Source: Martelella sp. AD-3 (lineage in GTDB: Bacteria > Pseudomonadota > Alphaproteobacteria > Rhizobiales > Rhizobiaceae). From it: 64,000 nucleotides of DNA. Location of the stretch: positions 558,001-622,000 of the forward strand of contig NZ_CP014275.1 in NCBI RefSeq assembly GCF_001578105.1, given 5' to 3'. Below are positions 35,039 to 43,490 of this stretch, piece after piece. Below the pieces are notes generated by a model. The model had not been told where the DNA came from. It did not search any database and worked only from the letters and a program-made list of their open reading frames with translations. Every line of letters starts with the position of its first letter. Position 1 is the first letter of the stretch. Position numbers and translations under genes: made by a program.

Positions 35039-36627
35039 GTGTGGTCGTCGGCCTTTGGAAGCGCAGTGCCCTGGCGCTGCTGCTGGTGCCGGCGCTTGCC
35101 GGCGCTGCAAGGGCATTCGACCGCGAAGGCATAGAGGTGATCAACCGCAACTACACCGCAATGATGGAGGCGCTGGAGGCTGATCCGGCCGACGGCGTCG
35201 ACGCGCCGCTTGATGCTGCCTATCGGCTGCTGAACCACGGAGAGGACCGTCCCGAAGCGAGCGAAGACGGTCCGGCGGGCTCGGCCGCTGAGCCTGCGGG
35301 CAGCACCAGAAAGGGTGTGGTCGGCAAGGCGCTGGTCGCGCCGATCCTGCAGCAGGTGGCGCTCGAGGTCGGCAGCATGGGGCACCGCGAACTGATGGAG
35401 GCGGCCGCGCCGTCGGGCGGCGAGGTGCTGGTCGTCAAGTCCGGGGCGTTGACGCTCGCCGCTCTGCCGGAGGCGCTCGACAGCAGCGGCTGGCAGGCGT
35501 TCCTGACCGGCGCCGACGGCAGTTATGTTCTCAACATTCCGCTGGTTATCCTTGAAGACGGGGTGCTGGCGATCGAACCCGGCGATACGCTGGAACTGGC
35601 TGCGGACCGGGGCGCTTTCATTCTCAACCTCGGCGCTCTGACGGTGACCGATGCCACCGTCAAAGGTTCCGGCGCGCGTCCTCGGGTGCCTGATTTCCAC
35701 CCCTTCATTCTGACGGCGCGCGGCGGCCGCGCGACCATCACCGGAAGCCGGCTTTCAAATCTCGGTTTCGACACGCGGCCGCTGATGAGCGGCCTTGCTT
35801 TCGGCTCCAGCCCGTTTGCGTCGCTCAAGAGCCGGGGCACGGTCAGCGACACGGTTTTCGACAATGTCCGCTCGGTGGAGGTCACCGGCATCGAGGATTT
35901 CGTCTTTTCCCGCAATCGCATCCAGAAGGCGCGCGGGATCGGTCTCAGGCTGGATAAGCTGAAGGGCGGCGCGATCCGGGACAATGTGATTGTCTCGAGC
36001 GGCATGCATGGCATGCTGGCGATCGGAAGCACCGGCCTGGAAGTGGCGGGCAATATCTCCGCGGAAAACGGGGGACGCGGCTTTTTCGGTCGCGACGGCG
36101 TGGGTCATCTTGTCGTCGCCGACAACGTCTTCGTCGCCAATGAGGATGAGGGCGTCGCGGTCGCTGGCGGATCCTGCGTCGATATCCGCGGCAACGCCGT
36201 GCTGCGCAACCGCCGGGACGGGATAAACGTTTCCCAAAGCCTCGGGGTCCGCCTTGCCGGCAATCTTCTGGTGCGCAACCAGGGCGCGGGGATCTCGATC
36301 AATGACAGCATCTCGCCCGCAGACAGCGTCGAGGTGGCACAGAACCGGTTCGTTGCCAACAATGTCGGCATAACGGCCGAACGTTTTTCCGCGATCGGGC
36401 TGAGCGGCAACAATCTCTCCGACCAGCTTCCGCTCCTTTTCGGCGGCGCGCTTCAATACGATACCCCGCGCTATCTCGGCTGGGCCCGCGCGCATGAGGA
36501 TGATCCCGGCGCCGTTTTCGAGATTTCGTCGGCGCGCGGCGGATCGCCCCTGATCTTTCAGGGCGACAGCAACGGCATGTTCCGCCTGTCAGACATGACC
36601 GGCTGCCATTTCGAGGAGATCAGGTGA
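35035..36627 (+). CDS. AlgG-like periplasmic beta-helix protein lacking the epimerase motif
   Basis: A 530-residue exported protein (signal MSVVVGLWKRSALALLLVPALAGAARA). From about residue 180 it forms a right-handed parallel beta-helix and aligns well with AlgG: DRGAFILNLGALTVTDATVKG, then repeated N-x-V/I turns to about 440. AlgG uses a DPHD motif to epimerise mannuronate to guluronate. The matching place here reads GLRLDK (about 303-308), with Asp-Pro-His replaced. Predicted epimerase activity is therefore doubtful; it may be a structural or binding member of the periplasmic complex. The gene is translationally coupled to algA and precedes the next gene by one base. Confidence 0.72.
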   Translation: MSVVVGLWKRSALALLLVPALAGAARAFDREGIEVINRNYTAMMEALEADPADGVDAPLDAAYRLLNHGEDRPEASEDGPAGSAAEPAGSTRKGVVGKALVAPILQQVALEVGSMGHRELMEAAAPSGGEVLVVKSGALTLAALPEALDSSGWQAFLTGADGSYVLNIPLVILEDGVLAIEPGDTLELAADRGAFILNLGALTVTDATVKGSGARPRVPDFHPFILTARGGRATITGSRLSNLGFDTRPLMSGLAFGSSPFASLKSRGTVSDTVFDNVRSVEVTGIEDFVFSRNRIQKARGIGLRLDKLKGGAIRDNVIVSSGMHGMLAIGSTGLEVAGNISAENGGRGFFGRDGVGHLVVADNVFVANEDEGVAVAGGSCVDIRGNAVLRNRRDGINVSQSLGVRLAGNLLVRNQGAGISINDSISPADSVEVAQNRFVANNVGITAERFSAIGLSGNNLSDQLPLLFGGALQYDTPRYLGWARAHEDDPGAVFEISSARGGSPLIFQGDSNGMFRLSDMTGCHFEEIR

Positions 36628-36628
36628 G

Positions 36629-37420
36629 ATGGCGCGGCGTTGGGAGAACAAAGGCCGTTCGGGCGTCGTCTTCCTTGCTCTCGCCCTTGCCGGCGCTGTT
36701 GTGCCGGCAAATGCGCCGGCCGGCATGCTTGCGCCCGCGCCGCTTTCCGGAAAGGCGGCGGCCCGGCATCTGCCCGTCACGCCGGTTGACGGGCGCTACG
36801 ACCGGCAGCCGGGGTTGAAGGCCATCCGCGACAAGCTTGTTGCGGATCAGCCGGTGACCACAGGTGAACTTCGCGTGCTCGCCAATGCCGGAGACGGGCT
36901 TGCGGCCTATGCGCTTGCGGAACGCTACATCGAGAGCGGCCGGCCGGAACTGAGGGCGGATGCGGCGTTTTACTATGCGGTTGCGGTAGCCAGGGGACGG
37001 AGTTACGCGATAAACCCGCTTGTCGACATCCTGATGGACGGACAGACCGTCATTCCGCAGGCCCGCCTCGACAATATCGAGAGGGCGCTGTTGCTGCAGG
37101 CAAGCCAGGGCGACCGGGACGCGGTCGACGTCCTGTCGAAATTCTACCTTCAGGGCCAGCCTTTCGGCCATCGTCCCGACATGGCCGAGGCGTTGATGAA
37201 GGCGGGCGTTTCCGGCTCCAATGACAGCGCTCTCGCCCTGCGGACGGCGCTCTGGCTTGCTTCAAAGGAGCCCGGCGATGCGGCAGAGATCATGGAAATC
37301 CGGCGCTTTCTCGCGATCGCGCTTGAAAGCCCGGATCTGAGCGTGCGTACGGCTGCCGAAAACCTGATGCGTTCCTATCCGGATCCGGGGACGGCCAAAG
37401 CGGAGGACAACGATGAATAG
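36629..37420 (+). CDS. Exported Sel1-like repeat protein
   Basis: A 263-residue protein with a signal peptide (RSGVVFLALALAGAVVPANA). The rest is helical and Sel1-like: ADAAFYYAVAVARGRS, QASQGDRDAVDVLSKFYLQGQPFGHRPDMAEALMKAG and a following repeat. In alginate systems, AlgK is a Sel1 scaffold that joins periplasmic and outer-membrane parts. This shorter version may be a second scaffold. It overlaps the AlgX-like gene by 8 bases, so translation is coupled. I do not recognise a named orthologue. Confidence 0.65.
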   Translation: MARRWENKGRSGVVFLALALAGAVVPANAPAGMLAPAPLSGKAAARHLPVTPVDGRYDRQPGLKAIRDKLVADQPVTTGELRVLANAGDGLAAYALAERYIESGRPELRADAAFYYAVAVARGRSYAINPLVDILMDGQTVIPQARLDNIERALLLQASQGDRDAVDVLSKFYLQGQPFGHRPDMAEALMKAGVSGSNDSALALRTALWLASKEPGDAAEIMEIRRFLAIALESPDLSVRTAAENLMRSYPDPGTAKAEDNDE

Positions 37421-38660
37421 GGCCGGTTTCACGATGGCAGGTCTGATCGCGGCCATTGCGGTGGGAGGCGGCGCAATGGCGCAGCAGGAGGCAAGCCAGG
37501 CCGCGCCGAAACCGCCGTTTCAGATGACCGAGGGGCAGACGGCGCCCGCCGCGCAAGCCTCGCAGCAACCGCCCGCGCAGCAGCAGCCGGCAGCGCAGGA
37601 GCCGGTCGCCGACGAACAGATCGCGCAGCACGAGCAAGCGCCATCCACGCAACAGCAGCCGGCAGAGGAGACGTCCTTGCCTGAGGCCGCATCGGGTTCG
37701 CTTTATGGCTGCACCGGTCTCGAAAGCCTCGACCCGGCCGTGCTCGAAGGCTCGAACGGGGTCTTCTTCACGGTGATCGACGATATCGCCATGCAGCAGG
37801 TCGCCGATCCCGCTCTCGTCGAGAGCATCAGCGACCTGGCCAAACGTCTGCGCCAGCGCGGCACGGTGCTTGTCTATGTCCCCGTTCCCAGCAAGAGCCA
37901 GGCCATGCCCGCCGAAGTGCCGGATGCTGCTTGGGTTTACGGATACAACGAGACGGTCAACGAGGAGATCTATGCGCAAGCTCTGTCGCGGCTGAAGGCG
38001 GCGAATGTCGTCGCGGTTGATCTGCAGTCGGCGCTCAGAAAGGCCGATCCGGCGACGCCGCCGTTTCAGAAGGTCGATCCCCTGTGGACGCCGGAGGGCG
38101 CGCGGCTTGCGGCGGAGACGGTGGCGGCGGGGATCAAGGCGCTTCCGGCTTATCGCAAGGCGAACCTGATGACGTTCAAAACCACCGAACAGGACGAGAT
38201 CTCGCGCCCGTCCGACCTGCGCACGGCGCTGCAGACCCATTGCAGCGCGCCGCTGCCGCCGGTCAGCGAGAAACGGTTCGAGACGACGGGCCAAGAGGCC
38301 TATGCCGCAGACAGGCCGTTCAACGTGCTGGGTTCGGAGGCGCCCGCGCCTGTAGTTCTCGTCGGGTCGCGCTTTTCCGCCGGCGGCCAGAGTCATTTCG
38401 ACGGCTTTCTGAAGCAGGCGACCGGCCTTGACGTGGCCAATCGCGCAAGCGCCGATGCCTATCCGTTCCAGTCGATCGACGCCTATCTGAAGTCGCGGGA
38501 ATTCCAGGACCATCCGCCGCTGTTTCTGGTCTGGGAAGTGCCGGCCGGCGCCAACCTCGCCCGTTTCGGCCCGCTGCCCTGGCTGACGCTCTCCGCCAAC
38601 GCGGCCGGCGACTGTTCGGCCGAACGCGCGACCTGCGGCGAGAGCGGAGCGGAAGAATGA
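37413..38660 (+). CDS. AlgX/AlgJ-like SGNH protein with replaced catalytic residues
   Basis: A 415-residue exported protein with a Gln/Ala/Pro-rich linker (about 25-90) before an SGNH-hydrolase-like domain like that of AlgX. NGVFFTVIDD and YVPVPSKSQAMP match the family. AlgX acetylates alginate with an Asp-x-His pair in DxHWTP and a Ser in G-T/D-S-Y/F. Here the two places read VDPLWTPEGARL (His replaced by Leu at 224) and VLVGSRFSAGG (Ser replaced by Arg at 320), while FDGFLKQATGLDV continues as in the family. Acetyl transfer by the usual mechanism seems lost. It may bind polymer only. Coupled to the next gene as ATGA. Confidence 0.7.
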   Translation: MNRAGFTMAGLIAAIAVGGGAMAQQEASQAAPKPPFQMTEGQTAPAAQASQQPPAQQQPAAQEPVADEQIAQHEQAPSTQQQPAEETSLPEAASGSLYGCTGLESLDPAVLEGSNGVFFTVIDDIAMQQVADPALVESISDLAKRLRQRGTVLVYVPVPSKSQAMPAEVPDAAWVYGYNETVNEEIYAQALSRLKAANVVAVDLQSALRKADPATPPFQKVDPLWTPEGARLAAETVAAGIKALPAYRKANLMTFKTTEQDEISRPSDLRTALQTHCSAPLPPVSEKRFETTGQEAYAADRPFNVLGSEAPAPVVLVGSRFSAGGQSHFDGFLKQATGLDVANRASADAYPFQSIDAYLKSREFQDHPPLFLVWEVPAGANLARFGPLPWLTLSANAAGDCSAERATCGESGAEE

Positions 38661-41425
38661 AGAGGCATGTCAACAGAGCCTGCAGCAGGCTCCGCCGCGC
38701 CGCTGTCGCCGGTCTCCTGAGCGCCGCTGTGTTCGCCGCAGGCGTCTCGACAGCCCGTGCCGAAAAGCCCGCGATCGATTTCCGTCCGCCCGATATCCAG
38801 CCGGCAAAGGTGTGCGCGCAGCGCAAGTCCGACGATATGCTGAAGCTGCAATGGTCGTCCTGGGACGGGGAGCGCCTGCCGCCGGGCATCGAATATCGCG
38901 ATCTCGACACTGAACTGGCGCGGCTGCGCAATATCGACGCGAACCAGTATTTCGATACCATCAAGAAGGCCTATAATCTCCGCGCCAAGGTCGATCCCTA
39001 TTACAACCGCACGGCCTATCTGCTCGACATGATCTCGCTTTATGTGAAGGCCGAGCGTTTCGCCGACCTGCGCGAGACCGGTTTCGTGGCCGAACTGGAA
39101 GCAACCGGACCGGCAGCATCGGCGGCGACCGTCAATTTTCTCGGCGATCTCTATCTCGAAGGCCGCGCCGTGCCGCAAAACGAGCAGCGCGGCCTGCAGC
39201 GCAAGCTCCAGGCCGCCTATAACGGCAATCCGAACGCCGTGCTCGACCTTGCCGAGCGTACGGCCATGGGGCAGAGCGTGGCGGGCTGGGATATGCCTCC
39301 CAAGCTCGCCTTCACCCTCGGCTTTTCCTCGCTCCTCGGCAATCTCGACAGCGGCATCTGCGAGCGCGTGCGCCGTATCGCCCGGGCCTTCGAGACGGGC
39401 GAGGTCATTGCCCAGGATCACGCGCTGGCGGAGGAGTGGTACCGTTTCGCCGCCGAGCTCGGCGACCCGGAGGCCGCCTGGAAGGCCGCGCGCTATCAGC
39501 TTACGGGCGACGGGCTCGCGCAGGACGATACGCTTTTGATGCGATACCTGACCCAGGCCTACGAGGCCGGCATCGTCCCGGCGCGTCTCGCCATGGGATC
39601 GCTTTACGAACAGGGACGGCTGCTGACCCAGGACCCGGTCGCGGCGATGCGCATCTATGACGCGCTTGCCGCCGACGGCAGCCAGGACGGACTGATCGCA
39701 GCGATCAGGCTGCAGGAAAGAGAGGGCATCGACACCGAAGAGGACGAGCAGGAATACCGTGAACGGCTGGTGAAGCTGGCGCGCTTTCCTGATGCGCCCG
39801 GCTGGCCCTTCTCCCGTCTCGGGACAATGCTGCAGGACGAATACGGCGTATTTGCCCAGGAAAACGCGCGCGAAAACCTGTTTCAGGAGGCAGCAAACCG
39901 AGACGACCCGGAGGGCAAGCTGCAGCTCGGCCGCCTTTACCTTCAGCGCGGCGATGAGGCCGACCGGCAGAAGGCGATCGCCCTGTTCGAGGATCTGGTG
40001 GCCGAGGACGGCAAGTCGCTGGCCATCGATGATCTGAGAAACGCGCTTCTGTGTCGTGCGCCGGATGGTCCCGAGGCGGACCGTTGGGCGCCGTGGCAGA
40101 CGCTCGATCCCGACAATCTTCCGGAGCTGCCGGACCATATCAAGGCCGAGGACCTGGCAAAACCCGAGATCGCGGACGCACTGGCGCGCCTGCAGGCGGC
40201 GGCGCTCGGCGGAAGCGGCCAGGCGGCGGGCCGGCTGACGACGATCCTCTCCGATCTCAAGCCCGCGCAGTTCCAGAATATCGTTGCCCACTGGCGCGCG
40301 ATGATGACCGCCAGCGCCGGCGGCGAGGCTTCCGTGCTTCAGGCGGCCTATGCGGCTGCACCCGACGATGCCAGCCGCACGGCTGTCTTCGATGCGCTGC
40401 GGGCCCTTGCCGATGGCGGCGACCCCTATGCCAAAACCGCGCTTGCGGAAATCTATCTGGCCGATGTGCCGGCCGACGAAGTTATCGATGACGAGACGCT
40501 CGAGAAGGCGACCGCCCTGATCGAGGCGGTCGGCGGCAGCGTCAAGGGCTCAAGCCTCTGGCGGCTGGACGACGCCTATCGCGCGGCCGGCAAGAAAGAG
40601 TTCCAGCCCTCCGACGCGATGATGACCGAGATCGCGACCGTCGGCGATTTCGAGGCGATGCTGTTTGCGGCCGCGCGTTCGGCGGACGAGGAAACGGCGG
40701 ATTTCTACTATGAGCGCGCGCTTTCCATCATGCCCTGCGACCTCAACGCGCTGGCCCGCAAGGCGCGCTACGCACTCGATGCCGGAAGACCGGACGACGC
40801 GCTCAATGCGCTTGACGCGGCGCTGGCGCTCTCGCCGGAACAGGCATGGCAGCAGGTCAAGCTTGCCGACATCTATCTGGCGCTCGGGTCGATCGATGAC
40901 CGGAAAGAGGCTTATGATCTTTATGTGGCTGCCTTCCGCCAGGGTTACGAACCGGCGGCATGGCGGCTGCTCGACTGGTTTTCGAGCGGCGACGGACCGT
41001 TTTACGATGAGGCGCTTCACGAGGGAGTGCTGCTTCACCAGCTGAGAAATGCCGGGCCGGCCGAGCTTTACAGCGTGGTGGCAAAGCTCGGGGGCGCGCC
41101 GCAGCGTGTCTCCGACAACGTGTTGGCCAAATTCGATCTCAAGGACGCCTATCGGGGCGCGGCAATCGCCGGAGAGCCGGTCGCCATGCGCGAGCTCTCC
41201 AAGCTCCTTATGCAGGACGGCTCGTCGCCGGACGAGGCCACAAAGTGGCTCACCGGCGCGGCGACCGCCGGCGACCCCGAGGCGATGCTGATGCTGGCGC
41301 AATCCTATGCCTTCGGCCTCGGCGTGGAGCCCTCGGCGGAAAAGGCGCGGCAATGGCTGCAGGCCGCCGCAAGCGCGGGAGACGAGACGGCGGTGACCTT
41401 GCTCTCGATCATGCGCGTACAGTAG
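38657..41425 (+). CDS. Large AlgK-like Sel1/TPR repeat protein
   Basis: A 922-residue exported protein (signal near LLSAAVFAAGVSTARAEK; no lipobox, so not a lipoprotein as AlgK is). It is nearly all Sel1/TPR-like helical pairs; examples are EEWYRFAAELGDPEAAWKAARYQLTGDG, ARLAMGSLYEQGRL, QLGRLYLQRGDEADRQKAIALFEDL, and near the end ATKWLTGAATAGDPEAMLMLAQSYAFGLGVEPSAEKARQWLQAAAS. Roughly twice the length of Pseudomonas AlgK. It would scaffold the periplasmic complex and bring it to the outer-membrane pore. No algE follows. Confidence 0.75.
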   Translation: MKRHVNRACSRLRRAAVAGLLSAAVFAAGVSTARAEKPAIDFRPPDIQPAKVCAQRKSDDMLKLQWSSWDGERLPPGIEYRDLDTELARLRNIDANQYFDTIKKAYNLRAKVDPYYNRTAYLLDMISLYVKAERFADLRETGFVAELEATGPAASAATVNFLGDLYLEGRAVPQNEQRGLQRKLQAAYNGNPNAVLDLAERTAMGQSVAGWDMPPKLAFTLGFSSLLGNLDSGICERVRRIARAFETGEVIAQDHALAEEWYRFAAELGDPEAAWKAARYQLTGDGLAQDDTLLMRYLTQAYEAGIVPARLAMGSLYEQGRLLTQDPVAAMRIYDALAADGSQDGLIAAIRLQEREGIDTEEDEQEYRERLVKLARFPDAPGWPFSRLGTMLQDEYGVFAQENARENLFQEAANRDDPEGKLQLGRLYLQRGDEADRQKAIALFEDLVAEDGKSLAIDDLRNALLCRAPDGPEADRWAPWQTLDPDNLPELPDHIKAEDLAKPEIADALARLQAAALGGSGQAAGRLTTILSDLKPAQFQNIVAHWRAMMTASAGGEASVLQAAYAAAPDDASRTAVFDALRALADGGDPYAKTALAEIYLADVPADEVIDDETLEKATALIEAVGGSVKGSSLWRLDDAYRAAGKKEFQPSDAMMTEIATVGDFEAMLFAAARSADEETADFYYERALSIMPCDLNALARKARYALDAGRPDDALNALDAALALSPEQAWQQVKLADIYLALGSIDDRKEAYDLYVAAFRQGYEPAAWRLLDWFSSGDGPFYDEALHEGVLLHQLRNAGPAELYSVVAKLGGAPQRVSDNVLAKFDLKDAYRGAAIAGEPVAMRELSKLLMQDGSSPDEATKWLTGAATAGDPEAMLMLAQSYAFGLGVEPSAEKARQWLQAAASAGDETAVTLLSIMRVQ

Positions 41426-41465
41426 ATATCATTGACCATTGGCATCGACCGAAGGGGAGCCCGAT

Positions 41466-42632
41466 TTGGCCGAATTCAGCAGCGAGCAAGAGCAGTCCGG
41501 CTTTGGACACCTCTCGAACCGGATATTTTCCAGCCCTCGCAGGTTTCGTCGCAGCCTCTTTCTCGCCGGCGCCGCTACGATCCTTGCCGCCGCCGCCGAG
41601 CCGCCCGCGCCCGATGCCGACAGCGAGGCCTGTCCCGTGTTTCCCGCTCCGACCGTGACGCTCGATTATGGCAGCCGTTACGAGGAAAGCGGCAGCGACC
41701 GTTCCGAGCTCGATGCCGCGGGCAACGCGGAGGTGGACCTGGCGCTGAAGGATGCCGATGAATTCATCCGGCAGCTGGACGGGCTCGCCAATGACGCGCT
41801 GGTCAATCCGGTGCTGGCCAAGACAAGGGCGGATTGCGTCATCTCGGGCATTGCCGCCTGGGCGAATGCCGGCGCCTTCAGCGCGCTCGAGACCGAAAAC
41901 GCCAAGATGACCTATGCCTCACGCGTCGGCGGTATTGCCAGCGCCTACCGGCAGGTGCGCGACAAGACCGAGGACCTTGCCGAGCAGAAGACAGCGATCG
42001 AGGCCTGGTTGCGGAAGAATGCCGATTTCCTGACGGAATACTGGAGCAATGACGCGCCGCCCAAGGCGAAGATGGGCAACCTCAGGCTCTGGGCCGCCTT
42101 TGCCGTGACGGAAGCGGCGTTGATCCTGCGGGAGCCCGACTATATCAACTGGGCGCTCGACAGCCAGCGCACCATTCTCGCGACCGTGGATGAAAACGGC
42201 AGCATGCCCTACGAGATGCGGCGCGGCGCCTATGCGCTCCACTACCAGCTTCACGCGCTGGCCCCGCTGACGGCTTCGGCCGCGCTGATCTGCCATAATG
42301 ACTACTCCTATACCGAAGACGAGCAGGCCGCGATCGAAAAGGCCGTCGCCTTCGCGCTTGAGGGGATTGCCGATCCGGCCGCGGTCGCGCTGATTGCCGG
42401 CAAGCCGCAGACGGTCAAGCAGGGGCTGAACGACCAGGAGCCATTCTCGATCGCCTTCCTCGAGGCCTATCTCAGTCTGGAAAGCGATGCGGCGCTTGAT
42501 CGCAAGCTCGCGCCGCTCAGGCCCTTGTCCAATTCCAAGCTTGGCGGCGACCTGACCTTGCTCTATCGCAACAACCCGGCCATGCAGCCGGGCTGCTTTG
42601 CGCCGAAAACAGCAAGGAGCGGTGAGCAATAG
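41466..42632 (+). CDS. AlgL-like periplasmic protein with replaced catalytic histidine
   Basis: A 388-residue protein of the alginate lyase AlgL (PL5) fold. A TTG start at 41466 is preferred because AAGGGGAG lies 6 bases before it. An N-terminal hydrophobic segment (RSLFLAGAATILAAAAE) exports it. SRYEESGSDRSEL (70-82) matches the SKYEGSxS block of AlgL; LRLWAAFAVTEAALI, DENGSMPYEMRRGAYALHYQLHALAPL align well. Where AlgL has N-N-H the protein has G-N-L (204-206), so the lyase histidine is gone; the Arg near 252 and a Tyr at 260 remain. Lyase activity is therefore doubtful. Last gene of the operon. Confidence 0.7.
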   Translation: MAEFSSEQEQSGFGHLSNRIFSSPRRFRRSLFLAGAATILAAAAEPPAPDADSEACPVFPAPTVTLDYGSRYEESGSDRSELDAAGNAEVDLALKDADEFIRQLDGLANDALVNPVLAKTRADCVISGIAAWANAGAFSALETENAKMTYASRVGGIASAYRQVRDKTEDLAEQKTAIEAWLRKNADFLTEYWSNDAPPKAKMGNLRLWAAFAVTEAALILREPDYINWALDSQRTILATVDENGSMPYEMRRGAYALHYQLHALAPLTASAALICHNDYSYTEDEQAAIEKAVAFALEGIADPAAVALIAGKPQTVKQGLNDQEPFSIAFLEAYLSLESDAALDRKLAPLRPLSNSKLGGDLTLLYRNNPAMQPGCFAPKTARSGEQ

Positions 42633-42649
42633 AGGGCCGTTCGGCGCCG

Positions 42650-43240
42650 TCAGCGGCAGCGTTGCAACTGCGCCTCGTAGATCTGCGTCATCTTCTGGGC
42701 GCGGGCGGCGGCGCTTTTTGCCACCGGCCGGCTTTTCCACACGCCGCGGCTGTAGCCGGCATGGCCGGAGTGATAGGCGAGGTAGAGATTGTAAGGGTCG
42801 TTGAGGGCGATGCCGTTCCGAAGGTGGCTCTGGCTGTGATACCAGGCGATGAAGTAGATCGCATCGCCGAAATCCGTTCGGGAGACGCCGCGCTGGCCGG
42901 TGCGGGCCTTGTATTCCGCCCAGGTGCCGTCAAGCGCCTGGGAGTAGCCGAGCGCGCTGGAGGCGCGGGGACCTGGAATGAAGCCGAGGATTTTCTTGCG
43001 CGGCGGACGGGCATGACTGTCGAAGGAGGACTCGACATAGATCGTCGCCATCAGCACGGAGACGGGAACGCCGTAGTCGCGCGAAGCCCTTTCCGCATCG
43101 CGACGCCAGTTCTCGAATATTCCGTTCTTCTGCGCGAATATCGCGCAGCTGTTGCCGACATTGCTGACGGTCGTCGAGCAACCCGCCAGAACGGCCAGGC
43201 AGAGCACTGCTAAGACAATCTTCAAGCGCGAAATAGACAT
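42650..43240 (-). CDS. Lytic transglycosylase lipoprotein (SLT fold)
   Basis: A 196-residue lipoprotein (signal ending VLAGCSTT, Cys at 21) with a lysozyme-like SLT domain. VPVSVLMATIYVESSFDSHARPPR holds the catalytic glutamate in YVESSFD (about residue 70). LGYSQALDGTWAEYKARTG and YHSGHAGYSRGVW match conserved parts of the fold. It would cleave peptidoglycan to a 1,6-anhydro product from the outer membrane. It is convergent with the alginate-like operon and not part of it. Wall remodelling for envelope machinery is possible. Confidence 0.85.
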   Translation of the reverse strand: MSISRLKIVLAVLCLAVLAGCSTTVSNVGNSCAIFAQKNGIFENWRRDAERASRDYGVPVSVLMATIYVESSFDSHARPPRKKILGFIPGPRASSALGYSQALDGTWAEYKARTGQRGVSRTDFGDAIYFIAWYHSQSHLRNGIALNDPYNLYLAYHSGHAGYSRGVWKSRPVAKSAAARAQKMTQIYEAQLQRCR

Positions 43241-43490
43241 GGGGCATGATCTACGCGCCGGACCTTAAGGAAGGGTTTTTAAAAATGGTTAACGGCGAGA
43301 ATGTTTCTCGCCGCCGCTCCCCGCAAGACCGGCAGGGCAGGCATTTCCGGGAATGCGAAGTTCCTTGAACTTAGTCTTTGACAGACGGGCGGCATGACGA
43401 TAAGGGGACCGCCTGAAGACGAAGCGCAAAGATCTGCGCATTTCGATCGGCGAAAGCCAGCCTTCAACCGCAACATGAGAGGGTTTGAAC

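Noticed and set aside
33488..35116. A 542-codon antisense frame over algA
   Set aside because: algA carries clear pyrophosphorylase motifs; the antisense frame has only Arg/His/Asp-rich composition.
37480..37680. CAG/GCA-rich stretch suggesting a repeat array
   Set aside because: It codes for the Gln/Ala/Pro linker of the AlgX-like protein and has no regular spacer structure, so it is not a CRISPR or tandem-repeat locus.
38483..40291. A 602-codon antisense frame over the AlgX/AlgK-like genes
   Set aside because: It has no recognisable domain and conflicts with two coupled plus-strand genes having signal peptides and repeats.
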